A DNA stretch of 64,000 bases from NCBI RefSeq assembly GCF_002835735.1, contig NZ_PISD01000001.1, positions 1 to 64,000 of the forward strand, written 5' to 3'. Each line of letters begins with the position of its first letter. Position 1 is the first letter of the stretch. Position numbers and translations under genes: made by a program. This document shows, piece after piece, positions 16,711-25,692 of this stretch. The DNA is from Cytobacillus horneckiae. Its GTDB lineage: Bacteria; Bacillota; Bacilli; Bacillales; Cytobacillaceae. The notes below the pieces were generated by a model. That model searched no databases, was not told where the DNA came from, and saw only the letters and a program-made list of their open reading frames with translations.

Positions 16711-17424
16711 ATGGTCTATTCTAGCTATGCTATCAGGGTTCCGAAAGATATTGTAAATTCTGACTATCATTTAATTCTCAATAACTTAGATGATAATCAG
16801 AAAGGAAAAGTTAATAGGCTGAGGTTTAAAGAAGATCAGTATTTGAGCTTAGTCGGCCAATGTTTGATTAGAACAATCTTATGTAAGTATATTGGCCTTC
16901 CTAATAAGGACTTACGTTTTTCATACAACTATTATGGAAAGCCTTTTATTAATAATATTGATGGCAAGAGTTTAGAATTTAATTTATCTCATTCTGGAGA
17001 ATGGGTAGTCTTAGCAATTTCTGACCAACCAATTGGTATAGATATTGAACGTATAAATTTAGATATAGACGTTACTTTGTATTTTAATCATTTCTTTTCT
17101 AATAAAGAACAGTGTTTGTTCTCGAATTTAAGAGAACAGGATATTTCTAATTATTTTTTTGAATTTTGGACTCTAAAAGAAAGCTTCCTAAAAGCGGAAG
17201 GTACTGGATTAGCGATACCATTCACTTCATTTACGATATTAAAGGAAAATGAGTTAATTAAGGTATTAGATATAGAGGATAAAGAGCTAGAATACTCATT
17301 TAAACAATATTATATAGATAAAGATTATAAGTTGGCGGTTTGCGGTAGGGAAATAAATATGGAAAAAGAAATTACAGTAGTAGACTATCAAACGCTTTTT
17401 AAAGAATTCAAAAGTCTATTATAA
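16711..17424 (+). CDS. 4'-phosphopantetheinyl transferase, Sfp type
   Basis: The 237-residue protein has the two signatures of Sfp-type enzymes: IGIDIERIN (residues 108-116, magnesium-binding Asp111 and Glu113) and FWTLKESFLKAEG (152-164). These enzymes move phosphopantetheine from CoA onto carrier proteins of NRPS, PKS or fatty-acid synthesis. Its ATG overlaps its own AGGAGGGGAA-rich site eight bases after the dehydrogenase. No carrier protein or synthetase lies in this window, so its client must be elsewhere or has been lost together with the thioesterase relic. Confidence 0.93.
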   Translation: MVYSSYAIRVPKDIVNSDYHLILNNLDDNQKGKVNRLRFKEDQYLSLVGQCLIRTILCKYIGLPNKDLRFSYNYYGKPFINNIDGKSLEFNLSHSGEWVVLAISDQPIGIDIERINLDIDVTLYFNHFFSNKEQCLFSNLREQDISNYFFEFWTLKESFLKAEGTGLAIPFTSFTILKENELIKVLDIEDKELEYSFKQYYIDKDYKLAVCGREINMEKEITVVDYQTLFKEFKSLL

Positions 17425-17478
17425 ATTAAATGCTCTTACTTAATTATTCGAATAATTTCTATAATAGGAGGCAGTACA

Positions 17479-19119
17479 ATGTATGTACTTGGAATAGGTG
17501 GCTCTGAACATGACTTCTCTGCAACATTAATAAAAGATGGTGAAATTCTTTGTTCAATTGAAGATGAAAGACTTACACGTTCTAAATACTCACTTCAGAA
17601 AGATTTAAGTATTACACCTTTAGCTAAAGAATGGAGGTCAATTCAGTATTGTCTCGACCAAGCAGATATTACTCTGAATGAGATTGATTGTTTTTTCGGG
17701 AATGATTTGATGAATAAGGACTACATACCTCAACTTCCAAAACAGATTGTAATGCTTAATCATCACCTTACACATGCAGCTAGCACATATTATACATCAC
17801 CATATAACGATGCGGCTATTTTAGTAGTAGACGGAATTGGAACTTTAATAGATTCCTCCAGTAACACTCATGAAACAATATCACTTTACAAGGGAACGAA
17901 TAATGAAATTAAGGACATTGGAAAAGTTCATGGCAGTGGAATTGAAAATCCTGTTTCGGGATGGACTCTTTTTGAGAATTCTATTGGTAGGTTTTACTAC
18001 AGAGTAACTGCAGAAATTGGATTTGGTTTTCTAGAAGAAGGAAAGACGATGGGACTAGCTCCATATGGTAAAGAAACTTATGTAGGTGATTTCAAGCGTT
18101 TTTATAGCATCGATGGATATATTTTTAGACAATCTCATGAACAAAAGTTAGAAATGGTTGTATATATTAGAAACGTACTAAAAAATACAAAAGATCGCTT
18201 TCATACAACTGCTGACCTTGCTTATGCCGTACAACATCACTTAGAACAAATAATGATTTCAATTTGTAATGCTCTCTATGATATAACACAGTCTAAAAAT
18301 CTTTGCTTAGCTGGAGGCGTTGCTTTAAACAGTGTGGCAAATCTAAAAGTACTGGAGAATACTCCATTTGAAAACATCTATGTTCAACCTGCAAGCGGAG
18401 ATGCAGGTACTTCAATTGGCGCAGCTTTGTATGGATTCCATGTATTAAATAATAAACCAAGAGAAGATTTGAACAATCTTTTTTCACCATACCTAGGTAA
18501 GAATTATAGCGAAAGAGAAATGCTAGATTCATTGGATAAGCATGGGAACCTGATAAATATAGAAAAGCCTGATGACTATGTTGATGCAGTAGCTAAGTTA
18601 CTGACAAAAGGCTCGATCATTGCATGGTTTAATGGACGATCTGAAATTGGTCCACGAGCATTAGGTAATAGAAGTATTTTAGTTGATCCTAGAAGAAAAG
18701 ATATGAAGGATATACTAAATAAACGTGTTAAGCATAGAGAAGGATTTAGACCGTTCGCTCCTATTGTATTGGAAGAGTATCAAACAGAATATTTTGAATT
18801 AGAGCATCCATCATATTACATGTTACTAGTACCTAAAATAAAGATTGATAAGCAAGATAAAATTCCTGCCGTCACACACGCAGATGGTACCGGAAGGGTG
18901 CAAACAGTATCAAATAAATTAAATCCACAGTTACACGCTTTAGTTTCTAGCTTTTACAAGCAGACTGGTGTGCCAGTATTATTAAATACTTCATTTAACG
19001 ATAACGGGGAGCCAATTGTAGAAAGTCCAGAAGATGCATTAAACTGTTTTCTTAAAACCGATATAGACTATTTAGTGATTAATGGATTTATCATTAGTAA
19101 AAAAGTACTTGATAACTAG
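17479..19119 (+). CDS. O-carbamoyltransferase, NodU/CmcH/TobZ family
   Basis: The 546-residue protein starts with the ASKHA-type phosphate motif (GIGGSEHDFSATLIKDGE, 5-22), has the metal-binding NHHLTHAAS (94-102), GGVALNSVAN (about 278) and the carbamoyladenylate-forming C-terminal domain with EIGPRALGNRSI. This family uses carbamoyl phosphate and ATP to add a carbamoyl group to a hydroxyl of antibiotics or Nod factors. AGGAGG precedes the ATG. It ends the accessory operon and is, with the phosphopantetheinyl transferase, the clearest sign of specialised metabolism here. The acceptor molecule is unknown. Confidence 0.9.
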   Translation: MYVLGIGGSEHDFSATLIKDGEILCSIEDERLTRSKYSLQKDLSITPLAKEWRSIQYCLDQADITLNEIDCFFGNDLMNKDYIPQLPKQIVMLNHHLTHAASTYYTSPYNDAAILVVDGIGTLIDSSSNTHETISLYKGTNNEIKDIGKVHGSGIENPVSGWTLFENSIGRFYYRVTAEIGFGFLEEGKTMGLAPYGKETYVGDFKRFYSIDGYIFRQSHEQKLEMVVYIRNVLKNTKDRFHTTADLAYAVQHHLEQIMISICNALYDITQSKNLCLAGGVALNSVANLKVLENTPFENIYVQPASGDAGTSIGAALYGFHVLNNKPREDLNNLFSPYLGKNYSEREMLDSLDKHGNLINIEKPDDYVDAVAKLLTKGSIIAWFNGRSEIGPRALGNRSILVDPRRKDMKDILNKRVKHREGFRPFAPIVLEEYQTEYFELEHPSYYMLLVPKIKIDKQDKIPAVTHADGTGRVQTVSNKLNPQLHALVSSFYKQTGVPVLLNTSFNDNGEPIVESPEDALNCFLKTDIDYLVINGFIISKKVLDN

Positions 19120-19120
19120 G

Positions 19121-19140
19121 AAATCCTTAAAAAGGATTTT
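19121..19140 (+). terminator. Short hairpin after the carbamoyltransferase gene
   Basis: AAATCCT and AGGATTT pair directly after the stop and end in TTTT. It is a weak terminator candidate; a larger hairpin follows at 19198. Confidence 0.5.
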
Positions 19141-19197
19141 AAAGTGGTTGTATGAGATGGACCGTGAGCCCTGATTTAAACACTGAATATAAATACG

Positions 19198-19244
19198 AAG
19201 CATCTCCTGATACGATTAAGGTATCAATTTTAGGAGGTGCTTTT
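19198..19244 (+). terminator. Two-tier hairpin, probable terminator
   Basis: AAGCATCTCCT (19198-19208) pairs with AGGAGGTGCTT (19232-19242) with one G-U pair, and GATAC (19209-19213) continues the stem with GTATC (19221-19225), leaving a six-base bulge. TTCTT follows. It marks the right edge of the accessory segment and may be a terminator or the end of an old insertion. Confidence 0.5.
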
Positions 19245-19324
19245 CTTACGCCGCAATAAAAATGAAACATTGTCCACGTTACGCTCCATTTCTATGTAAA
19301 ACAATAATTTAGAGAACAGCCAAT

Positions 19325-19357
19325 AAAAAATGCGCCTTTGTATGAAACAAAGACGCA
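19325..19357 (-). terminator. Terminator of menA
   Basis: On the minus strand TGCGTCTTTG pairs with CAAAGGCGCA and is followed by TTTTTTATT, just after the menA stop. Confidence 0.88.
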
Positions 19358-19362
19358 GATAA

Positions 19363-20295
19363 TTAGATGAAATATCCTAGAAAAAGACCTACCGCTAATA
19401 ATAATCCAAAAAATGTATTTGTTTGTGCCGTATTTTTCATTGCTGGTATCATTTCAAAAGCGATTGTTTTACCTTTGAAGCCTTTAACAGCCTTAATTGG
19501 CTTAGGAGCACTTAATAAAACTAGAATAAGCCATGGTGAAACAACATTTGTTGCGATTAGGATAAACACCCAAATATACGCTGTAAGAAACATGGCAGCA
19601 AGAAGCTTAACCGCTTTTTTCCGCCCGATTAATATAGCAAGTGTTTTGCGACCAAATTCCTTATCTCCGTCAAGGTCGCGAATATTATTAGAAAGCATGA
19701 TTCCCCCTACTAGAATTAAGCTAGGGACAGCAACTAATACACTTGTTGTAGTAATATAGCCAGTCTGAATAAAGAAGGCAATAAGAATTAACATCATACC
19801 CATAACAAATCCTGAGATGATTTCTCCAAACGGTGTATAAGCAATGGGAAGTGGTCCGCCAGTATATAAATAGCCAACAGCCATACAGGCTAATCCGATA
19901 ATAGCTAACCACCAGCTGCTATTCATGCAAATATAAATACCAATGATAATTGAAAGACCATATAGGCATAGCGCAGCATTGAGAACGGTGCGCGGCTTCA
20001 CACCTTCGCGTACAATCGCTCCGCCAATGCCTACAGATTCCGCCGTATCATTACCGCGTTTGAAATCATAGTATTCATTGAACATATTTGTGGCAATTTG
20101 CAAAAATAAACTAGCAATCATCATAGCGATAAACAGCCCGACATGGAGACTTGATTCATATACAGCTAAAGCCGTTCCTAAAAGGACTGGCACAAAAGCT
20201 GCGGTCAAAGTATGAGGTCTTGTTAACTGCCACCAAACCTTCCAAGCTTTTTTGGAAGATGGTTGAGAAATATTTGTTTGAGGTTGAGATTGCAT
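19363..20295 (-). CDS. menA: 1,4-dihydroxy-2-naphthoate polyprenyltransferase
   Basis: MenA attaches the polyprenyl tail to dihydroxynaphthoate in the membrane, giving demethylmenaquinone. The 310-residue UbiA-family protein has about eight to nine hydrophobic helices, the first aspartate-rich motif NMFNEYYDFKRGND (about 69-82) and the second, DLDGDKE. The ATG follows a GGAGG-containing leader. It is transcribed divergently from menF, the usual Bacillus arrangement. Confidence 0.95.
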   Translation of the reverse strand: MQSQPQTNISQPSSKKAWKVWWQLTRPHTLTAAFVPVLLGTALAVYESSLHVGLFIAMMIASLFLQIATNMFNEYYDFKRGNDTAESVGIGGAIVREGVKPRTVLNAALCLYGLSIIIGIYICMNSSWWLAIIGLACMAVGYLYTGGPLPIAYTPFGEIISGFVMGMMLILIAFFIQTGYITTTSVLVAVPSLILVGGIMLSNNIRDLDGDKEFGRKTLAILIGRKKAVKLLAAMFLTAYIWVFILIATNVVSPWLILVLLSAPKPIKAVKGFKGKTIAFEMIPAMKNTAQTNTFFGLLLAVGLFLGYFI

Positions 20296-20578
20296 CAGGG
20301 TCCTCCAATCATACCTTCAATTGTAAGTAATATTAATTCGTTTTTAGTCTATGAAAAAGATTCACATACTAAGTTTAGGTAATGTCTACTAGAGTGTCAA
20401 CAATAATTTGCATGTATAAGAGGTGGATTTTTCCTATAATCTATTTCACCTACTTGTACAATTTAATATATAATAAGGAAGTGAACAGTAATATGATTAA
20501 TTGACATCTCTTCACCAAGAGGTGTATCTTAAATGAATGAAGGATAGCAGCTATGGCGCTGTTATTGGAGGGATTTTT

Positions 20579-21982
20579 TTGGTTACGATACAACATACGG
20601 AGCTAAAAGAAGGGATTCAAAAAGCAATTGCCAAAGCGAAAAATCTTGAGAAGCCGGTGTTAGTAAGTGAAGTTCAAAAAGTCGATCAAGTTGAACCACT
20701 CAATGTTTTTACAGCAGGACATCAAGATTATTTTGGTGAACGCTTTTTTTGGAAAGGCTCTTCTGATGAAATATTTATTATTGGAATCGGGATATGTGAA
20801 CACATTCAATCGGATCAGGTTACTGACCGCTTTTTTCATGTGGAGAAACAATGGAAAAATGTAATGGAAGAAGCAGTTGTGCTAAATCCTTATGGCTTGG
20901 AAGGAACAGGTCCTACCATGTTTGGCGGATTTTCATTTGATCCTTTAAAGGAAAAAACCGAGCTGTGGTCGAAATTTTCTGATTCAATCTTTCATATTCC
21001 GAGGTTTATGTATAGTCAATATGATGGACAATCATATATGACCACAAATATCGTTTGTACTCAGCATGATGATGAATCACTGCTGCAAAAAGTATTGAAC
21101 GAAAGGAAACAGCTATTATCATGTAGCAGCAGTTTACAAGATAGTGCTAATAACATTATTTCACAAGAGGAAATTGCTCCGCAGCAATGGAAAAATGCTG
21201 TCGGCCAAGTAGTAAATGCAATGAAAAACGGTGATATGAAGAAGGTCGTACTAGCGAGAGAAACACGCTTAAGCTATGAAAAGCCGATTCGCATAGAATC
21301 CGTATTAAACAAATTAATTAAAAATCAGAAAAACAGCTTTATTTTTGCTTTTGAATCGAATGGAGACTGCTTTATTGGTGCATCACCTGAAAGGCTTGTT
21401 AAAAAGCAAGGTAAGCAATTGTTTACAACATGTCTTGCAGGATCAATTAAGCGTGGTCTTACACCGGACGAAGATGAGCAGCTTGGCAATGAGCTACTTT
21501 CTGATCAAAAGAATCTTATAGAACATCAATATGTCGTCGATATGATCAAGCGTGCGATGGAGCAGGTAAGCAGTAATGTGGAGCTACCAAATGGTCCTGT
21601 ATTATTAAAGCTAAGAGATATTCAACATTTATATACACCTGTAACAGCAGAAGCAGGTGAAAATAGCTCGTTGCTTTCCTTAATAGAACGATTGCATCCT
21701 ACTCCTGCACTTGGCGGAGTTCCTCGCGAAAAAGCCGTGGAAACCATTAGGGAGCTTGAGGCACTTGATCGCGGCTTATATGGAAGTCCACTTGGATGGC
21801 TCGATTACAAAGGAAATGGCGATTTTGCTGTAGCACTGAGGTCAGGTTTAATTCAACAAAATGAGGCATCTATATTTGCAGGATGCGGCGTTGTTAAGGA
21901 CTCTGATATTGATAGTGAATATCAGGAAACAAATATTAAGTTTCGTCCGATGCTGACAGCGCTTGGAGGTAACAAACAATGA
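20579..21982 (+). CDS. menF: Isochorismate synthase
   Basis: MenF converts chorismate to isochorismate, the entry step of menaquinone synthesis. The chorismate-binding C-terminal half is clear, with GASPERLVKK, TCLAGS and the HPTPALGG and YGSPLGW segments. I choose TTG 20579 (467 residues) because GGAGGG sits six bases before it; the longer frame from ATG 20537 has no ribosome site and B. subtilis MenF begins with similar residues (VTT/VTI). First gene of menF-menD-menH-menB; menD overlaps its end by four bases. Confidence 0.92.
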   Translation: MVTIQHTELKEGIQKAIAKAKNLEKPVLVSEVQKVDQVEPLNVFTAGHQDYFGERFFWKGSSDEIFIIGIGICEHIQSDQVTDRFFHVEKQWKNVMEEAVVLNPYGLEGTGPTMFGGFSFDPLKEKTELWSKFSDSIFHIPRFMYSQYDGQSYMTTNIVCTQHDDESLLQKVLNERKQLLSCSSSLQDSANNIISQEEIAPQQWKNAVGQVVNAMKNGDMKKVVLARETRLSYEKPIRIESVLNKLIKNQKNSFIFAFESNGDCFIGASPERLVKKQGKQLFTTCLAGSIKRGLTPDEDEQLGNELLSDQKNLIEHQYVVDMIKRAMEQVSSNVELPNGPVLLKLRDIQHLYTPVTAEAGENSSLLSLIERLHPTPALGGVPREKAVETIRELEALDRGLYGSPLGWLDYKGNGDFAVALRSGLIQQNEASIFAGCGVVKDSDIDSEYQETNIKFRPMLTALGGNKQ

Positions 21983-23718
21983 ATCATCAACAGGCATTAA
22001 CAAAATATATTGCTTCATTTATATCTGAGCTTGTTAACAATGGTATTGAAGATGTTGTAGTGAGTCCTGGATCACGGTCAACTCCTATGGCGATGGTAAT
22101 GGCAGAGCATCCTGAGCTTCGTATACATATTCATGTAGACGAACGCTCGGCTGCCTTTTTTGCTTTAGGAATGGCCAAGGCATCGAGTAGGCCAGTGGCC
22201 ATTCTATGTACATCTGGAACAGCAGCAGCGAACTATTATCCTGCCATTGTAGAAGCATTTTATTCAAGAGTTCCTCTCATAGTGCTTACGGCTGATAGAC
22301 CGCATGAGCTTAGAGATGTCGGTGCACCCCAGGCAATTGATCAGCTTCATCTTTATGGAAAGCATGTGAAGTGGTTTATCGAAATGGCACCTCCAGAAGA
22401 TTCGGAAGGTGTGATTCGCTATGTACGGACTGCCTGTGCAAGAGCAGCAGCAACAGCAAAACAATCGCCTGCTGGTCCTGTTCATATGAATTTTCCATTT
22501 AGAGAGCCTTTAATACCGGATTTAAATCATCCCGAATTGTTCTCGCTTTCCAACAGGAAAGACGGATATATTACCGTAGAGCCAGCGCAGTATTCTTTAC
22601 AGGAAGACCATTATAAAGAGCTTGCCGCTGAGCTTGGCTCATATGAAAAAGGGATGATTATCTGTGGGCCGATAGAGGAAGATGGGTTTACAGAAGCGGT
22701 TATATCGTTAGCAGAGTCCTTGAATTACCCAATATTAGCGGATCCGCTTTCTCAGTTAAGAAGCGGACAGCACCGGAAAGAGCATGTGATTGATGCTTAT
22801 GATTCATTATTAAAAAATGAAACCGCGAAACAGCAATTAAAGCCAGATGTTATCATTCGTTTTGGTGCAATGCCTGTCTCAAAACCACTGCTATTATTTT
22901 TAAAGTCCCATCCGGAAGTTCGCCAAATTGTGATTGATGGAGGCGGAGGCTTTAGAGATCCAGCATTATTATCGACTGACATGATTTATTGCCAGGAAAC
23001 GCTATTTTGTAAAAAGGTCGCCTCTTATACATCAAAAAGTGAGCAGGCAAGCTATCTGAATCTATGGCGAGAGATAAATACTCTTACAAAAGAACAATTG
23101 CGAGCTGTCTTGCATATTGAAGAACTAAATGAGGGGAAAATCTTCGCTCAACTGGCTGAGCTGCTGCCGGAAGGTGCGACTGTATTTGTCGGCAATAGCA
23201 TGCCGATTAGAGATCTTGATACCTTTTTTCATGTGAATAATAAGTCTATCACGGTAATGGCAAATCGAGGCGCGAATGGAATCGACGGAACTGTGTCAAC
23301 GGCATTAGGAGCAGCCATGTTTTCGCAGCCGCTCTATCTCATTGTAGGTGATCTGACATTCTTTCATGATTTAAATGGACTCATTGCCAGTAAGCTGTAT
23401 CATATAGCAATCCACATTATTGTTATTAACAATAATGGTGGTGGGATTTTTTCCTTTCTCCCGCAAGCGGAGCATCCCAAGAATTTTGAACTGCTTTTTG
23501 GCACGCCATTAAATATTAACTTTGAGCATAGTGTAAAAATGTTTGGCGGGAAATATGAAAAGATAACAGATTGGGTGCATTTTTCTTCAGCATTGTTAAA
23601 TGAAACTGACACGTTTCAAGTACTAGAACTAGTGACTAAACGAGACAAAAATGTGCAAGAGCATCGAGATTTGTGGGATGCTGTTTCCCGGGAAATAAGT
23701 CGATTATTGGAAGGGTGA
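21979..23718 (+). CDS. menD: SEPHCHC synthase
   Basis: MenD, a thiamine-diphosphate enzyme, joins isochorismate and 2-oxoglutarate. The 579-residue protein shows VVSPGSRSTP (26-35) at the N-terminus and the cofactor-binding GDLTFFHDLNG followed by INNNGGGIF near residues 455-490. Its ATG overlaps the menF stop and follows GGAGG. Confidence 0.95.
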   Translation: MNHQQALTKYIASFISELVNNGIEDVVVSPGSRSTPMAMVMAEHPELRIHIHVDERSAAFFALGMAKASSRPVAILCTSGTAAANYYPAIVEAFYSRVPLIVLTADRPHELRDVGAPQAIDQLHLYGKHVKWFIEMAPPEDSEGVIRYVRTACARAAATAKQSPAGPVHMNFPFREPLIPDLNHPELFSLSNRKDGYITVEPAQYSLQEDHYKELAAELGSYEKGMIICGPIEEDGFTEAVISLAESLNYPILADPLSQLRSGQHRKEHVIDAYDSLLKNETAKQQLKPDVIIRFGAMPVSKPLLLFLKSHPEVRQIVIDGGGGFRDPALLSTDMIYCQETLFCKKVASYTSKSEQASYLNLWREINTLTKEQLRAVLHIEELNEGKIFAQLAELLPEGATVFVGNSMPIRDLDTFFHVNNKSITVMANRGANGIDGTVSTALGAAMFSQPLYLIVGDLTFFHDLNGLIASKLYHIAIHIIVINNNGGGIFSFLPQAEHPKNFELLFGTPLNINFEHSVKMFGGKYEKITDWVHFSSALLNETDTFQVLELVTKRDKNVQEHRDLWDAVSREISRLLEG

Positions 23719-23724
23719 ATCCCG

Positions 23725-24561
23725 ATGAATTTTGTCATAAATGGGATAAATTATCATGTGGATATTCGAGGCAATGGCTTCCCGCTAATTTTACTCCATG
23801 GATTTACTGGCAGCAGCGCTACATGGGCAGCCTTTGAAAATAAATGGAGTATGCACTCGCAGATGATATCACTCGATATTATTGGACATGGTGAATCAGA
23901 TTCTCCAGAAGAGATCAGCTGCTATGAAATCGAGCATCAAGCTGAAGTCATTTATTCATTAATGAAAAAAATGAATATAGGAAAGGCTGATATCCTAGGA
24001 TACTCAATGGGTGGAAGGCTGGCGATTACATTCGCTGTCAAATATCCTCATATGGTCAGAAGCCTTATTCTTGAGAGTACGTCCCCTGGGCTAAAAACTG
24101 CATTGGAAAGGAACGAAAGGCAAGCGCGGGATTTTCGCTTATGCGAATTAATTTCCGAAAAAGGATTAGAGTTTTTTGTGGATTATTGGGAGGATATTCC
24201 TTTGTTTTCTAGTCAAAAAAGACTAAGTGAACAGAAGTGGTTAGCTATTAGAAATCAGCGACTTCGCAATAATCCGCTCGGTTTAATCAATAGTTTAAAA
24301 GGGATGGGAACTGGTGCACAACCAAGCTGGTGGGACGAGCTAATCAAAATTGAGTTCCCGGTGTTATTGATTACAGGATCTTTAGATCAAAAATTTTGTC
24401 AGCTTGCCAACGAAATGGAAAGTGATTTTCGGTACGCTAAATGGAAAGTTGTCGAAGCGTGCGGACATGCCATTCATGTGGAAAATCCAGAAATATTTGC
24501 TACATTTGTAAGTGATTTTTTAGCGGAAATTGCATTTTCAAAAGAAAATGGTGAAAAATGA
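23725..24561 (+). CDS. menH: SHCHC synthase (alpha/beta hydrolase)
   Basis: MenH removes pyruvate from the MenD product. The 278-residue alpha/beta-hydrolase has the oxyanion region LLHGFTGS (about 23-30), the nucleophile elbow GYSMGGR (about 92-98) and the late histidine in ACGHAIH. It lies six bases after menD. Related hydrolases with other roles exist, but position fixes the call. Confidence 0.92.
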   Translation: MNFVINGINYHVDIRGNGFPLILLHGFTGSSATWAAFENKWSMHSQMISLDIIGHGESDSPEEISCYEIEHQAEVIYSLMKKMNIGKADILGYSMGGRLAITFAVKYPHMVRSLILESTSPGLKTALERNERQARDFRLCELISEKGLEFFVDYWEDIPLFSSQKRLSEQKWLAIRNQRLRNNPLGLINSLKGMGTGAQPSWWDELIKIEFPVLLITGSLDQKFCQLANEMESDFRYAKWKVVEACGHAIHVENPEIFATFVSDFLAEIAFSKENGEK

Positions 24562-24647
24562 TGTGTTTTTCGTCAGTTATTGCTAAAATATGATGTGGTA
24601 ATATAAATAAATAACTTATTTATGAATATATAAGGAGGCAACAAATT

Positions 24648-25469
24648 ATGTCAGCAGTAGAATGGGTAGCAGGCCGTAAATATGAAGAAATTATTTATGA
24701 AACATACAACGGCATTGCGAAAATAACAATTAATCGTCCACACGTACATAATGCGTTCACCCCAAAAACAGTGATGGAATTGATGGATGCGTTTGCATAT
24801 GCACGTGACGATTCAAATGTAGGTGTTATTATCTTAACAGGTGCTGGAGATAAAGCATTCTGTTCTGGCGGAGATCAAAAGGTTCGCGGCCATGGCGGTT
24901 ATGTTGGTGATGACCAAATTCCTCGTTTGAATGTACTTGATCTTCAACGATTAATCCGTGTAATTCCTAAACCCGTCATCGCAATGGTAAAAGGCTATGC
25001 TATTGGCGGCGGACATGTTCTTCACATCGTATGTGACTTAACAATTGCTGCAGATAATGCAGTATTCGGCCAAACAGGTCCTAAAGTAGGTAGCTTTGAT
25101 GCAGGCTATGGTTCAGGCTACTTAGCTAGAATCGTAGGTCACAAAAAAGCACGCGAAATCTGGTTCCTATGCCGTCAATATAATGCACAGGAAGCATTAG
25201 ATATGGGGCTTGTTAATACCGTTGTACCACTTGAAAAAGTGGAAGAAGAAACGATTCAATGGTGTGAAGAAATTCTTGAGAAGAGCCCGACAGCTATCCG
25301 TTTCTTAAAAGCTGCATTTAATGCAGATACCGATGGACTTGCTGGTATTCAGCAATTTGCAGGAGATGCAACCCTTCTTTATTACACTTCTGATGAAGCA
25401 AAAGAGGGAAGAGATGCATTTAAAGAGAAACGTAATCCGGACTTTGGACAGTTTCCTCGTTTCCCTTGA
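24648..25469 (+). CDS. menB: 1,4-dihydroxy-2-naphthoyl-CoA synthase
   Basis: MenB closes the naphthoquinone ring from o-succinylbenzoyl-CoA. The 273-residue crotonase-fold protein contains [11 protein letters not shown] (about 75-85), the oxyanion GGGHVLH and [17 protein letters not shown], typical of MenB. AAGGAGG precedes ATG 24648. Codon use looks stronger than in its neighbours. A terminator follows, separating it from menE. Confidence 0.96.
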   Translation: MSAVEWVAGRKYEEIIYETYNGIAKITINRPHVHNAFTPKTVMELMDAFAYARDDSNVGVIILTGAGDKAFCSGGDQKVRGHGGYVGDDQIPRLNVLDLQRLIRVIPKPVIAMVKGYAIGGGHVLHIVCDLTIAADNAVFGQTGPKVGSFDAGYGSGYLARIVGHKKAREIWFLCRQYNAQEALDMGLVNTVVPLEKVEEETIQWCEEILEKSPTAIRFLKAAFNADTDGLAGIQQFAGDATLLYYTSDEAKEGRDAFKEKRNPDFGQFPRFP

Positions 25470-25487
25470 TCAATCCTTTTACAAGGT

Positions 25488-25524
25488 AAAAACAGCTTGA
25501 TGGATCCTCCATCAGGCTGTTTTT
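25488..25524 (+). terminator. Terminator after menB
   Basis: AAAAACAGCTTGATGGA pairs with TCCATCAGGCTGTTTTT around a three-base loop, with one G-U pair. Confidence 0.9.
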
Positions 25525-25601
25525 AGCTGAAAGGATTTTAATAGTCCTGAATAGGGAAATATAATTAAAGCATAAGTAAAACTAAAGCATTCGCGTAGGA
25601 G

Positions 25602-25623
25602 CTTGGCGGACGCCAAGTTTTTT
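25602..25623 (+). terminator. Hairpin with T run upstream of menE
   Basis: CTTGGC (25602-25607) pairs with GCCAAG (25612-25617), followed by TTTTTT. It lies 70 bases before the menE start, so it could be an attenuator in the menE leader as well as a second stop for menB transcripts. No competing antiterminator was identified. Confidence 0.55.
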
Positions 25624-25692
25624 GAATTTTGAAGGCATTGCAGTCGTTTTACTACATACTTAATGAATGATTCTATAAAAGAAGGTGTCATT

